A stretch of 64,000 nt of DNA from assembly GCA_002416285.1 (NCBI GenBank), contig DICM01000006.1, forward strand, positions 1 to 64,000. Direction: 5' to 3'. Both the position numbers and the translations under genes were made by a program. A model generated the notes under the pieces. That model worked only from the letters and a program-made list of their open reading frames with translations, searched no databases and was not told the origin of the DNA. The stretch comes from Caryophanales bacterium UBA5026 (GTDB lineage: Bacteria; Bacillota_I; Bacilli_A; RF39; UBA660). Shown here piece after piece: positions 9,301 to 18,042 of this stretch (within the stretch, counting starts at the first letter, position 1; every line of letters starts with the position of its first letter).

Positions 9301-12300
9301 AACAGTCATAGTAGCTGTTCCAAAGCCAACGATCCAATTAAATGGAAGTTCTGTTGTAACTGTATATCGAAATGAGATATATAGAGAACTGGGTGCGACT
9401 GCAACGGATGAAATCGATGGTGATTTGACTAGTCAAATTAAGATTTCTGGAACTGTTGATCCTAGTAAAAAGGGTGTTTATCAGATTGTCTATACAGTAA
9501 CAAATCGTTATAATGAAACTGCAACTGCTTTTCGGTATGTTGAAGTTAGGGATTATAATGTAGAAATTGAACTGTATGGAAGTAATCCTTATATTATGAA
9601 AGTTAAAGATAAGTATAGTGAACCTGGGTACAAAGTAATGCACGAAAAAAGCGGTGATGTTACAGGTGACGTTAAGGTAACCAATAAGGTTGTTGAAGGA
9701 AAACCTGGAACTTATACAATTGAGTATCGATATCAAGATAGTATTACTGGTCAGGTAGAAACCGTAACTAGGACAGTTATGATTGAGACTCCTTCTGTGT
9801 CATTATCATTAATTGGAAGTAATCCTTATCAAATTTATGCTGGAAATGGGTATATTGAACAAGGGGCAACCGCTATTGATGAATTCGATGGAGACATTTC
9901 CAATAAGATTATTACAACTACTGACGTTAATCAAAATCAGGTTGGAACTTATACAACAATCTATAGAGTGACAAGTAATTATGGTGTTGAAAAACAGATT
10001 TCAAGAACAATAAAAGTATTGGCTCAAGATGGACCTAATATCGTGTTTAGTGTCAATGGTAATACCGAATATAAGGAATCACACGCAACGACAGTGACTA
10101 TTACTAGGAATAAGGCAGATTTAGATGAAAATAGCTATTACTATTTGTGGAGTAAATCGTTAGCTACACCAGAAGAAAAAGATTTTACGGAAAAGTTGAA
10201 TAATCCGCAGGAACTTGCAACTCCAGTAAACGCAGACGGCAAGTATTATTTATGGGTTCTAGCGAAAGATGTAACTGGAAGCTCAACTATTAAAGCAAGT
10301 GGTGCCTTCTATTTAGATAACACTGCTCCGGTTATTCGTTTAAATGGTAACAGGGTAATTGAAATTCCAATTGATGGAGTTTATAAGGAAATGGGTGCAA
10401 CTGTAGTTGAAACCGGTTCGGGACTTACCAGTGCAGGATTAAAAATTACTAGTAATGTCAATCCAAGTTTATTTGGGACATATCAAGTTACATATGAAGC
10501 AGAAGATAAATTGGGCCATAAAGCTACTGCAGTAACTCGAACAGTAACTGTAGTAGAAGCAAAATTAATCGATGTTCCAAGTGATGATAAAGAAACTAAA
10601 TATTATTCCGAATACTTTGTTGGAGAGAATCCAAACAATTGGATCTTATTTGGAAATGCAGCTGGAAATGACATTGAATATATTCCGATCTATTTTAGAA
10701 TCGTTAAAATGGATAGTGAAGGAATCAAAATTATTTATGAAGGAACTAAAGATTCTAATGGAAAAATTGTAGAAGATGGATCAATCGATGTTAGTGAATT
10801 TGGTTCGAGTGGCGATTACAATACTTCTGTCATTCAATCAAAACTAGAAGACTGGTATAATAATCTTAAAGATGTAGATAAGGATAAATTAACAAAGAAG
10901 ATCAATTGGTGTATTGGAAAAGTGAATAGTCCTTATACAACGGATAATTTTAAGAATGAAGAATGTACTATAAAGAGTAACTTAAGTGCAGTAGGACTTC
11001 TTACTGGTGGGGATTATTTGTCTACTACAAAAAATCCATGTACGGCTTATAATCAAGCTTCATGTGGAGTAAATAATTTCTTAAAGAAATCTTATAATTA
11101 TTTCACTTTAAATAGTGATTTAATAAATTTAGATTACATCTTTGAAGCAAATAAGAATGGGGCACTTACAAGAAAGAAAACAGTGGAGATAAATAATATC
11201 CGTCCAGTTGTTAATCTAAAAGCCGATGTTCTGATTGTTGGTGGAGATGGAACACTCGAAAATCCATATAAATTAAATACGAGAGAACCAATTGTTGATA
11301 CTGGTAAACCAGTTATTGCTTTCGACAAAGCAAGTTATCATACAAACAAAGAACAATCCGGTGTTATGGTAACAGTTACGGATGCAATTAGTGGTGTAGA
11401 TCCAAATAGTTTAAAATATCGTTGGTCAACTAGTTCTGCTATACCTGCAGAAAATGTATTTACCGAAACATTTGTTAATGGTGACACATTAATGCAACCT
11501 GGCGAAGGAAAATATTATCTTTTCATTCTAGCAAAAGACAGAGTCGGGAATACAAGTATTGTAAGAAGTGGGCTTTATACTTTCGATAAAACTGCACCAG
11601 TTATCACAATTACGGGTACAAATCCAACTACGATTAAACAAAATACAACTTATAAGGATTCAGGAGCAACTGCAACCGATAATATTGATGGAACAATTAC
11701 TTCTAAAATTGTTACGACATCAACAGTTAATACAGCAGTTGGTGGCACTTATACAGTTACTTATGAAGTGACAGATGTAGCAGGAAACAAAACGTCAGCT
11801 GTTCGAACGGTTATCGTACAGGAAGTTGAACCACCAGTGATTACATTTACACCGAATGGTAATAGTGGTTATGTAACTTCTGCAAGTGTTAAAGTGACAG
11901 TAACAGACAATGTTGGTGTTGATGAAACCAGTTTAAAATATGTATGGACAAAATCATCAAGTCAGCCAACTGCAAGTACAATAAATAATGCTTTCCAGAA
12001 TGGAGGAATGATTTCTACTCCAACAGGAAGTACGGCAATTTATTATTTATGGGTTATTGCAAAAGACGTAAATAGTAATCAAAAAATTCAAGGATCGACT
12101 GCATTTTATATTGATAGTACTGTACCAGTTATAACGATGAATGGGGACAGTATTGTTTCAATGAATGTAGGAGATAATTATACGGATGCTGGAGCAACCG
12201 CAACAGATGATATTGATGGCGATATTAGTAATCGAATTACTATCACGAGTGATGTGAATCCTTCTGTTGCAGGACCTTATACAGTAAGATACAATGTAAA

Positions 12301-13129
12301 AGATTCTGTTGGTAATTCAGCAGTAGAAGTTATTCGTAATGTATTCATTGGTATTGACACTGTACATACTTATTCTTATACTGGTGATGGTGAATCCTTT
12401 ACAGCAAACTATCAAGGAAAATATAAACTAGAAGTATGGGGTGCTGGTACTAGTCGCGGTCTTGGTGGCTATTCTACAGGTGTATTAATACTTGATAGAG
12501 ACGACTCACTATGGATATATGTCGGAGGAAGAACAGGTTACAATGGTGGTGCTTCTGGCGGTGCTGGTGGCACAGATATTCGTTTAAATTCTGGTAATTG
12601 GGATTCCACTGACGGTCTATATTCTAGAATTATCGTTGCTGGCGGAGGCGGCGGTGGTGCTGGTGGAGGTACTACTGGAGCTAGTGGTTACAACGGTAGT
12701 GGTAGCACTAGTGCTGGCCAAGCACTTGGCGGAGGCGGCGGAAGCCAGAGTTCTGGAGGAGCTGGTGGAAAAGGATATAATTCCAACGGCGCTTATGGTT
12801 CATTCGGAAAAGGTGGTACAAGCGCAAGTTCTAATAGCCTTGCCAATCCGGGTGGAGTTGGTGGAGGCGGTGGCTGGTACGGTGGTGGAGGCGGTGGAAA
12901 TGGCCGAAACTACCTGCTTAGTTACTCTGGAAGTGGAGGTGGTGGAGGTTCAGGCTATGTTTTGACATCTGCTTCTTATAAACCGACGGGATATTTACCA
13001 ACTTCCAAGTATTATATGAGTGATGCACAGACCATAGCTGGTAATGCCGCAATGCCAAATCCAGATGGTGGAACGATGACTGGACGTAGTGGGGATGGCT
13101 ATGCTAGAATTACTTATATGGGTCAATAA
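6365..13129 (+). CDS. giant prepilin-like multidomain surface protein, 2254 aa
   Basis: The first residues are a type IV prepilin signal (KKKGFTLIELLTVIVVIGII) with the G/F cleavage point and Glu at +5. Two copies of a roughly 230-residue module (about 123-380 and 1409-1631), each with an NW-LFG, WRIVK or FRIVK, IGLLT and RPV-NLK framework, hold two blocks of Ig-like repeats. I count twelve DUF5011-type repeats (GATA-D--DGDIS/T signature) from about 395 to 1400 and 1640 to 2000, plus four copies of a second repeat type (VD-NSLKY-WS). The end (1999-2254) is a glycine-rich domain with TDIRL, IIVAGGGGG and GDGYARITY marks. Ribosome site AAAGGAG at 6352. Role as a pilus-tethered or surface adhesin is inference. 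No pilus assembly genes are in the window. Confidence 0.85.
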   Translation: MKKKGFTLIELLTVIVVIGIITLIATPSILGIVESVKKKTCSINTQMMEESTYNYIALEGVSVKEGEKLTIPLKALTNGENTSGKKYLKTILDVNDRTKECTGYVEASKTNGEYDIKGHLVCPSYCNSDEYVDNDIGSVIKGTYFKGANPDNWVLFGRYDQSSPEGILWRIVKSDDDGILLVYEGLENGGASPIEDGRMSLNRTAGMAYNETGVNSYVGSTIESKLEQFYRNIYVVNKTNYISVRNYSIGLVPDLNPTYKETASNFENVLTSKNSIGLLTVSDYMNASDNDLCKGTYQSGGSSNPCSYTGSDINNYLYKEKYNYWTMSGLLDTENKAWYINTAGQITNGIVNNSTISARPVINLKKDVQLVSGSGTLGDPYIIEDYMVGIKNKPMITINGSETVSIREGEEYIELGATAVDPEDGDISNQIEITSTVNVNKAGTYEITYNVKDSDGNKAPTVVRTVEVIAKESPMITLNGGNPIRIPIYSDYIEKGATAIDPYYGDISDDIQISGDVNTDQLGVYQIQYEVENKDGLKGKVVRRVIVEAVRPTITLNGETPQSLIAGEEYVEYGATAYDTIDGDLTGRIQTRIVKYIEVIKEGKKVWEPTYPSIFESKIGSNYAIEYQVTNNNGLTASVIRTLAVLPDDGPMIEITPVSATDIQKQHEIQIKVTKRDHVIDNNSLKYLFVSERESISATADLTKIISTKFINNGKVTTPKGTGNYKLYVIAKDVYGNTTITSSGYYKIDNSSPVLTLNDESYLNLYMNHSYNEEGATAYDEFFSGDLTNAIEISGTVNTSKKGLNYIKYKVSDNVGNTTEKTRTISVITPKPSIYLNGNKAQKILIGTPYTEAGATANDALDGDLTSQIRMSGMVDTSKEGTYTITYEVENSYGVKASISRTVEVYVPSPVITITGDNPITIQIGSIYQDQGATANDALDGDLTSNITMSSNVNPNQKGTYYVEYTVTNQHNKTTKAKRTVIVAVPKPTIQLNGSSVVTVYRNEIYRELGATATDEIDGDLTSQIKISGTVDPSKKGVYQIVYTVTNRYNETATAFRYVEVRDYNVEIELYGSNPYIMKVKDKYSEPGYKVMHEKSGDVTGDVKVTNKVVEGKPGTYTIEYRYQDSITGQVETVTRTVMIETPSVSLSLIGSNPYQIYAGNGYIEQGATAIDEFDGDISNKIITTTDVNQNQVGTYTTIYRVTSNYGVEKQISRTIKVLAQDGPNIVFSVNGNTEYKESHATTVTITRNKADLDENSYYYLWSKSLATPEEKDFTEKLNNPQELATPVNADGKYYLWVLAKDVTGSSTIKASGAFYLDNTAPVIRLNGNRVIEIPIDGVYKEMGATVVETGSGLTSAGLKITSNVNPSLFGTYQVTYEAEDKLGHKATAVTRTVTVVEAKLIDVPSDDKETKYYSEYFVGENPNNWILFGNAAGNDIEYIPIYFRIVKMDSEGIKIIYEGTKDSNGKIVEDGSIDVSEFGSSGDYNTSVIQSKLEDWYNNLKDVDKDKLTKKINWCIGKVNSPYTTDNFKNEECTIKSNLSAVGLLTGGDYLSTTKNPCTAYNQASCGVNNFLKKSYNYFTLNSDLINLDYIFEANKNGALTRKKTVEINNIRPVVNLKADVLIVGGDGTLENPYKLNTREPIVDTGKPVIAFDKASYHTNKEQSGVMVTVTDAISGVDPNSLKYRWSTSSAIPAENVFTETFVNGDTLMQPGEGKYYLFILAKDRVGNTSIVRSGLYTFDKTAPVITITGTNPTTIKQNTTYKDSGATATDNIDGTITSKIVTTSTVNTAVGGTYTVTYEVTDVAGNKTSAVRTVIVQEVEPPVITFTPNGNSGYVTSASVKVTVTDNVGVDETSLKYVWTKSSSQPTASTINNAFQNGGMISTPTGSTAIYYLWVIAKDVNSNQKIQGSTAFYIDSTVPVITMNGDSIVSMNVGDNYTDAGATATDDIDGDISNRITITSDVNPSVAGPYTVRYNVKDSVGNSAVEVIRNVFIGIDTVHTYSYTGDGESFTANYQGKYKLEVWGAGTSRGLGGYSTGVLILDRDDSLWIYVGGRTGYNGGASGGAGGTDIRLNSGNWDSTDGLYSRIIVAGGGGGGAGGGTTGASGYNGSGSTSAGQALGGGGGSQSSGGAGGKGYNSNGAYGSFGKGGTSASSNSLANPGGVGGGGGWYGGGGGGNGRNYLLSYSGSGGGGGSGYVLTSASYKPTGYLPTSKYYMSDAQTIAGNAAMPNPDGGTMTGRSGDGYARITYMGQ
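8930..9195 (+). repeat. 32-bp exact direct repeat inside the giant gene
   Basis: Positions 8930-8961 and 9164-9195 are identical and encode the shared TANDALDGDLT segment of two neighbouring Ig repeats. Period 234 bp equals one repeat unit, so unequal recombination could add or delete units in frame. Confidence 0.85.
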
Positions 13130-13144
13130 TATAAAACCAAGCAT

Positions 13145-13174
13145 AAAAACAGATTAAATTTAATCTGTTTTTTC
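13145..13174 (+). terminator. rho-independent terminator
   Basis: A 28-bp perfect palindrome (13145-13158 against 13159-13172) centred on TTAAATTTAA, followed by T. It ends the giant gene's transcript. Confidence 0.85.
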
Positions 13175-13250
13175 TTAATTTATTGATTATCAAATAATGA
13201 TGTGCTAAAATGTCTACTTGTATAAGCAATAAAATTGCTACGGAGGTTTT

Positions 13251-13880
13251 ATGAATATTATAAATTTTATATTAAATATTGATAAATATATTGAAATAAT
13301 TATAGAAAATTATCCTTTTTTCACATATTTTGTATTGTTCGGTATTATTTTTATTGAAACTGGTGTTGTTATTTTACCTTTTTTACCAGGAGATTCTGTC
13401 TTATTTGCAGCAGGTGCTATTATAGCTAAAACGGGATTGATGAATCCTATGTTAGTTTTACTTCTTTTATATATTGCAGCTATTACGGGTGATTCACTAA
13501 ATTATTCAATAGGGAAACGTTTAGGAAACAAAGTGAAAGAAAACAAAAAAATTAGATTTATTAAAATGGAATATATTGAACGCACCAGCACTTTTTTTGA
13601 TAAACACGGACATCAAGCAATCACCATTGCTCGGTTTGTACCCATCATTCGAACCTTTGCTCCTTTTGTTGCTGGAGTAAGTGAAATGAAATATCGTGAA
13701 TTTTTAAAATTTAACATCCTAGGAGCAATTCTTTGGGTATCTATTATGTATGGAACCGGATTTTTCTTCGGTAATATCCCTTTTATGAAAGAACATTTTA
13801 GTTTGATTATTTTAGCAGTTATTTTTGTTTCTTTCATCCCGGTATTTATTACTTTGATAAAACAATTAAAGAAGAGATAA
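13251..13880 (+). CDS. DedA family membrane protein
   Basis: 209 residues with four or five hydrophobic segments and the DedA hallmarks: an E-G-F-PGD-like LPFLPGDSVLFAAGA (42-56) and RFVPIIRTFAPFVAGVSEM (127-145) with the conserved arginines. DedA proteins are cytoplasmic-membrane transporters or scramblase-like proteins (undecaprenyl phosphate and phospholipid recycling have been shown for relatives). Start follows GGAGG at 13242-13246. It is terminated separately from the downstream ATPase. Confidence 0.9.
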   Translation: MNIINFILNIDKYIEIIIENYPFFTYFVLFGIIFIETGVVILPFLPGDSVLFAAGAIIAKTGLMNPMLVLLLLYIAAITGDSLNYSIGKRLGNKVKENKKIRFIKMEYIERTSTFFDKHGHQAITIARFVPIIRTFAPFVAGVSEMKYREFLKFNILGAILWVSIMYGTGFFFGNIPFMKEHFSLIILAVIFVSFIPVFITLIKQLKKR

Positions 13881-13892
13881 AATCTCTTTTTT
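13872..13892 (+). terminator. rho-independent terminator overlapping the dedA stop
   Basis: AGAGAT (13873-13878), AAA loop, ATCTCT (13882-13887), then T5. Confidence 0.75.
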
Positions 13893-13940
13893 AAATATAT
13901 TTACATTATTTTAGAAAAAAACACTCCTTGTTTATTTGCT

Positions 13941-13951
13941 AGTGCTATAAT
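13941..13951 (+). promoter_or_regulatory. extended -10 promoter for the P-type ATPase
   Basis: TGC immediately precedes TATAAT (13946-13951); no good -35 hexamer is visible, as expected for an extended -10 site. Confidence 0.55.
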
Positions 13952-13966
13952 AGTTATGGTGATAGT

Positions 13967-16585
13967 ATGATACAAATATTTGATATTAAGCGTAAGAAAA
14001 ATTTAAAGGAAAATGGAAATGATTCTATTTTAAAATATAAAGAGTTAGCTACTCAGGACTCTGTTCAATTAGTTCACAATTTAAATAGTAGTATTACTGG
14101 ATTAACAGATAAAGAGGCTATAGAACGCTTGATGAGGGATGGATATAATCGTGTTGTAAAAGACGACAAAAAGTCTTGGTTTTATTTTCTATTGCTCTCT
14201 TTTAAAGATCAATTTATTTTTATTTTAATTATTTTAGCTTGTATAAATCTTTTTTTAGGAGATAAGCTTGGTTCAGGAATCATTTTTGGAATCGTATTAG
14301 TAAGTGCATTAATTCGGTTTTTTCAAGATTATTCTACTTATAAATTTAATCGTTTGTTAAAATCGAAAATTTATAGTAGCGCTAATTTGATTCGAAATCA
14401 AAAAGAGCAGATTGTGCGTACAGAAAATGTGGTTGTTGGTGATATTGTAAAATTAAACGCAGGATCTGTTATTCCGGCTGATCTTAGAATTCTAGATAGT
14501 AAGGATTTGTTTTTGAACCAATCAGTATTCACAGGGGAAAGTGTACCAGTAGAAAAAAATATCAATTATATAGACTCTGATAATCTATTTGAACTGAATA
14601 ATATTTGTTTTATGGGTTCTAGTGTTATTAGTGGAACGGCGACGGCAATTGTCGCTAAAACGGGCTTTTCTACTTATTTAGGTTCTATGGGAAGAGAAAT
14701 TGATAGTGGAAGAGAGTTGACAAGTTTTGATCATGATATGAATCATATTACTAAGCTGTTGATTCGGTATATGGTTATCGTCTGTTTATTTGTTTTAATT
14801 GTAAATGGTCTAATCAGAGAAGATTTAAAAGAGGCGGTATTATTTGCATTATCAGTAGCAGTTGGGATTACCCCAAGTATGTTACCGATGATAGTTAATG
14901 TTAATTTAACGAAGGGAAGTAAAAATCTTGCACGAAAGAAAACATTAGTAAAAAGAATTGAATCGATTCAGAATTTAGGTGCTGTTGATATTCTATGTAC
15001 GGATAAGACTGGAACATTAACGGAGGATAGTATTACTCTTCAAAAATATATTGATATTAATGGGGTAGAAAAAAGATCTATATTAGAATCTGCCTATTTA
15101 AATAGTTATTTTGGAACTGGAATGAAGAATTTAATTGATCGTGCTATTATTGCTTATAGTAAGAAAAATAAAATTGAGGAAATGATTCAAGATTATATTA
15201 AAGTCGACGAGATACCATTTGATTATGACCGTAGGAAAATGAGTGTTATTGTTAAGAAAGATAATGACTATAGAATCATTACAAAAGGTGCCCTCGAAGA
15301 AATTTTAAAGGTCTGTACAAGTGTTAAATTAGATGATAAAGTGGAGAAAATAGATGAAGATTTTATCTTTAAAGCAAATGAAAAAGCAAAGGAGCTTGCT
15401 AGTACAGGAATGCAGGTGATTGCTCTTGCTGAAAAGAAAGAATATCCCGGTGTCGGAATCTTTGATCAAACTCATGAAAAAGATATGGTGTTTGTTGGGT
15501 TAGTAGGTTTTTTAGATCCACCGAAAAAAGGTGTAGAAAAGACATTAAAAAAATTAAAAAGTATTGGTATTCGAACAAAAATACTAACAGGGGATAATCC
15601 TTATGCTACAAAAAATATTTGCAATTTATGTGGTTTGAATGCTGATGATATTCTTCTAGGCAGTGACATTGATCAACTCACTGATGAGGAATTGAGTCAA
15701 AAATTAGAAATAGTTGATGTATTCGCACGATTGAACCCACTTCAAAAAGAGCGAGTTGTTGGATTATATCGGAAAAATGGACATGTTGTAGGTTATATGG
15801 GTGATGGAGTGAATGATGCACCATCACTTCATAAAGCAGATGTTGGAATATCTGTTGATAGTGCCACTGATATTGCCAAAGAAGCGAGTGATTTAATTTT
15901 ATTAGAAAAAAATTTAAATGTTATCTATGATGGAGTTATCGAAGGAAGAAAAGTTTATGGAAATATTATTAAATATATGAAAATGGCTCTTAGTTCAGAT
16001 TTTGGTGATGTCTTTAGCATTATGATTGCCAGTATCTTTTTACCATTTTTACCACTGCTTCCAATTCAGATGTTAATTCAAGACTTTATTTATGATTTTT
16101 CACAAATTGGAATTCCATATGACAACGTCGATGAAGAATTCTTGAAAACTCCGAAAAAATGGAACACAAAAGGTATTTCTAAATTTATGAATGTTATGGG
16201 AATTACAAGTTCTATAATAGATGTTATTTCGTTTTTAATCTTTTGGTTTGTCTTTGGATATAATAGCATTGAGAAACAAGCGTATTTTCAAACTGCTTGG
16301 TTCGTTATTTGTCTGATTACAGAACTAATGATTATTCATAATGTTAGAACCTCTAAAAAACCATTTATTGAATCCTGCGCTAGTAAACCACTTTTATTAT
16401 TGACTTTACTATCGCTTATTTTAACAATTGTAACACCTATTTTATTATCCCATATTTCTTCTTTTCATTTTGTGATTTTACCATTCGGTTATTATTTATA
16501 TGCACTATTGCTTGTAATAGCTTATTATGCTTTGGTTTTATCCATTAAGAAAGTCTACATAAAAAAGGAAAAGGAATGGTTGTAA
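13967..16585 (+). CDS. mgtA: magnesium-translocating P-type ATPase (MgtA/MgtB type)
   Basis: 872 residues with all P-ATPase landmarks: FTGESVPVEK actuator loop, CTDKTGTLTED with the phosphorylated Asp near 346, MGDGVNDAPSLHKADVGISV hinge, and ten hydrophobic segments. The P3B subfamily is shown by LILLEKNLNVIYDGVIEGR and by ALSSDFGDVFSIMIASIFLPFLPLLPIQML-IQDFIYD with SQIGIPYDNVD, typical of MgtA. It imports Mg2+ with ATP hydrolysis at the cytoplasmic membrane. No Mg-sensing leader is possible in the short upstream gap, so regulation must differ from enteric mgtA. Single gene ending in its own terminator. Confidence 0.92.
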   Translation: MIQIFDIKRKKNLKENGNDSILKYKELATQDSVQLVHNLNSSITGLTDKEAIERLMRDGYNRVVKDDKKSWFYFLLLSFKDQFIFILIILACINLFLGDKLGSGIIFGIVLVSALIRFFQDYSTYKFNRLLKSKIYSSANLIRNQKEQIVRTENVVVGDIVKLNAGSVIPADLRILDSKDLFLNQSVFTGESVPVEKNINYIDSDNLFELNNICFMGSSVISGTATAIVAKTGFSTYLGSMGREIDSGRELTSFDHDMNHITKLLIRYMVIVCLFVLIVNGLIREDLKEAVLFALSVAVGITPSMLPMIVNVNLTKGSKNLARKKTLVKRIESIQNLGAVDILCTDKTGTLTEDSITLQKYIDINGVEKRSILESAYLNSYFGTGMKNLIDRAIIAYSKKNKIEEMIQDYIKVDEIPFDYDRRKMSVIVKKDNDYRIITKGALEEILKVCTSVKLDDKVEKIDEDFIFKANEKAKELASTGMQVIALAEKKEYPGVGIFDQTHEKDMVFVGLVGFLDPPKKGVEKTLKKLKSIGIRTKILTGDNPYATKNICNLCGLNADDILLGSDIDQLTDEELSQKLEIVDVFARLNPLQKERVVGLYRKNGHVVGYMGDGVNDAPSLHKADVGISVDSATDIAKEASDLILLEKNLNVIYDGVIEGRKVYGNIIKYMKMALSSDFGDVFSIMIASIFLPFLPLLPIQMLIQDFIYDFSQIGIPYDNVDEEFLKTPKKWNTKGISKFMNVMGITSSIIDVISFLIFWFVFGYNSIEKQAYFQTAWFVICLITELMIIHNVRTSKKPFIESCASKPLLLLTLLSLILTIVTPILLSHISSFHFVILPFGYYLYALLLVIAYYALVLSIKKVYIKKEKEWL

Positions 16586-16596
16586 TTCCTTTTTTT
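16569..16596 (+). terminator. rho-independent terminator overlapping the mgtA stop
   Basis: AAAAGGAAT (16569-16577), 7-base loop, ATTCCTTTT (16585-16593), more T to 16596. Confidence 0.85.
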
Positions 16597-16609
16597 AGAA
16601 GGGTAAGAT

Positions 16610-16638
16610 TTGACATCAATAAACAAAAATGCTAGAAT
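16610..16638 (+). promoter_or_regulatory. sigma-A promoter close against a headless reading frame
   Basis: TTGACA (16610-16615), 17-bp spacer, TAGAAT (16633-16638), preceded by TG. Transcription should start near 16645, only about 12 bases before the first ATG at 16657 and leaving no room for a ribosome site. Confidence 0.7.
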
Positions 16639-16656
16639 ACAAACTTTCTAAGTAGT

Positions 16657-17313
16657 ATGATGTTAGTTCCAACAACAACCTATGCACAAGGATATAAGGT
16701 TACAACGATAACACAACATAAAAATGATCATTCAAATCAGAAGTTAGATGAAAGAAGGGCTGTAATTTATAGAAATTGTGTCAATGCGAAAGTGCAAGAA
16801 TTGGTTGATAAATATCCAGATGCAACAAAGGAGGATTTGTTTCCTGCTGTAGTAGCATACAATGTTCAATTATTTCCAGAAGAATTTTCTTCAAGTTATT
16901 TAGAGAAAATTGAAAATAATTCCTATGTAGGTAATTCTATGGTTGACTATATTTTTGGAAATACAGAAAATGAACGTCGATTTGTTTGTTATGATACAAA
17001 TATTCCGATGAATCAATTTGCGATTAATCGTGATATGAAAAAGGCCTATGTTTCACTTGATCAAATATCATTTGAAATAGCTGAACTTATGTCTTATATC
17101 GCTTATAGTGATTTTGTAGAGGAAACAAATAGTGATTATAATGTACCAATATCAAAATGTCTTGAAGATTTAACAGCATACTCAAGAGGACATCAAGAAC
17201 TATTAGAGACTAATCCATTTATTGCTTCTAAGGTAGAAAGTTACTACGAATTTATTAATTATCAAAATCAAAAACATCAAGAATTCCCAGTAAGTACTTA
17301 TTCTAAAAAATAA
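16657..17313 (+). CDS. secreted-type protein that has lost its signal-peptide start
   Basis: 218 residues from the first in-frame ATG. The reading begins MMLVPTTTYAQG and, read back to the preceding in-frame stop at 16633, NTNFLSSMMLVPTTTYAQG. This looks like the last third of a signal peptide with an AQG cleavage site, but the basic start, hydrophobic core and Shine-Dalgarno site are missing and the promoter sits directly against the coding part. The remaining chain is intact, with Cys residues at about 41, 107 and 168, and is not recognised. Either a deletion fused promoter to coding sequence, or it is leaderless and cytoplasmic. Confidence 0.55.
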   Translation: MMLVPTTTYAQGYKVTTITQHKNDHSNQKLDERRAVIYRNCVNAKVQELVDKYPDATKEDLFPAVVAYNVQLFPEEFSSSYLEKIENNSYVGNSMVDYIFGNTENERRFVCYDTNIPMNQFAINRDMKKAYVSLDQISFEIAELMSYIAYSDFVEETNSDYNVPISKCLEDLTAYSRGHQELLETNPFIASKVESYYEFINYQNQKHQEFPVSTYSKK

Positions 17314-17325
17314 TATTAAGATTAA

Positions 17326-17358
17326 AAAAGTCACTAGCAGATAAGCTAGTGTTTTTTT
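17326..17358 (+). terminator. rho-independent terminator
   Basis: CACTAGC (17332-17338), six-base loop, GCTAGTG (17345-17351), T7; A-rich on the 5' side. Confidence 0.85.
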
Positions 17359-17385
17359 AATTTTAAAAAAATGTCGAAAAAACAG

Positions 17386-17445
17386 TTGACATTTTAAACA
17401 GGAAGAATATAATGATATGTATACTGTTTTTTGAATTCAGTATAC
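17386..17445 (+). promoter_or_regulatory. promoter with TetR-type operator
   Basis: TTGACA (17386-17391), 16-bp spacer, TATAAT (17408-17413). Immediately downstream, over the start of transcription, lies an inverted repeat: GTATACTG (17419-17426) and CAGTATAC (17438-17445), 8-bp perfect arms with an 11-bp centre. Its place suits repression of the following regulator-transporter operon by its own TetR protein. Confidence 0.75.
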
Positions 17446-17461
17446 TTTTGGAGGAAAGAGT

Positions 17462-18031
17462 ATGGAAAATAAAAGAAACAAAGTAAAACAAGTTGCGAAA
17501 GCCTTATTTTCAGAAAAAGGATATAAGAAAGTTAGCATGGATGAAATTGCCAAGGTTTCAGGTGTAACGAAACGTACTATTTATTCTTATTTTAAGGATA
17601 AAGATGAACTGTTTCGTACTTTTATTGAAGAAGAGTTATTAGCAATGAAAGATATTGTCGAATCAATTGAAAAGCAAGATATAACATTCTTTGAAAAAAT
17701 TCATACGACAATTTATCAATTATTAAAATATAAAAAACAGAATGAATTTCTAAATGCAATTACATTAGAGGCGGACCAATTAAAAACAAATTCAGCTGTC
17801 ACTTATTTGAAGATGGTAAATGATAATATTCAACTTTATATTAAAGAAAAATTGGAAGCTGCTATCCAAAATGGATATATCAAAGCTTGTGATGTAGATT
17901 TATCTTCTTTCCTCATTTATAAACTCTATATTGCGATGTTATTCGAATGGAATAACACGGAAAAAGAATTAGATGAAACACAAATTACAGATAGTATAAC
18001 AAGAATTTTAAAAACAGGTATTTTTAATTAA
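17462..18031 (+). CDS. TetR family transcription regulator
   Basis: 189 residues, usual length. The N-terminal helix-turn-helix is clear: KQVAKALFSEKGYKKVSMDEIAKVSGVTK... with RTIYSYFKDKDELF, residues about 9-50. The rest is the all-helical ligand-binding and dimer domain. GGAGG at 17450-17454 sets the start. It lies 11 bases upstream of a YhgE/Pip transporter-like gene, the usual arrangement for a local repressor; the inverted repeat at 17419-17445 is its probable operator. The ligand is unknown. Confidence 0.9.
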   Translation: MENKRNKVKQVAKALFSEKGYKKVSMDEIAKVSGVTKRTIYSYFKDKDELFRTFIEEELLAMKDIVESIEKQDITFFEKIHTTIYQLLKYKKQNEFLNAITLEADQLKTNSAVTYLKMVNDNIQLYIKEKLEAAIQNGYIKACDVDLSSFLIYKLYIAMLFEWNNTEKELDETQITDSITRILKTGIFN

Positions 18032-18042
18032 GGGGAGATTTT

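Noticed and set aside
9140..9736. Minus-strand frames opposite the giant gene
   Set aside because: They are low-complexity shadows of the repeated coding sequence and have no ribosome sites or promoters.
12620..12965. Long open frame on the plus strand within the glycine-rich coding region
   Set aside because: It is a shifted reading of Gly codons (GGT/GGA) giving a Val/Ala/Glu-rich product without ribosome site; the glycine-rich frame continues the giant protein.
13880..13967. Magnesium riboswitch before mgtA
   Set aside because: The gap is under 90 bases and contains a terminator and promoter; there is no room for an M-box.
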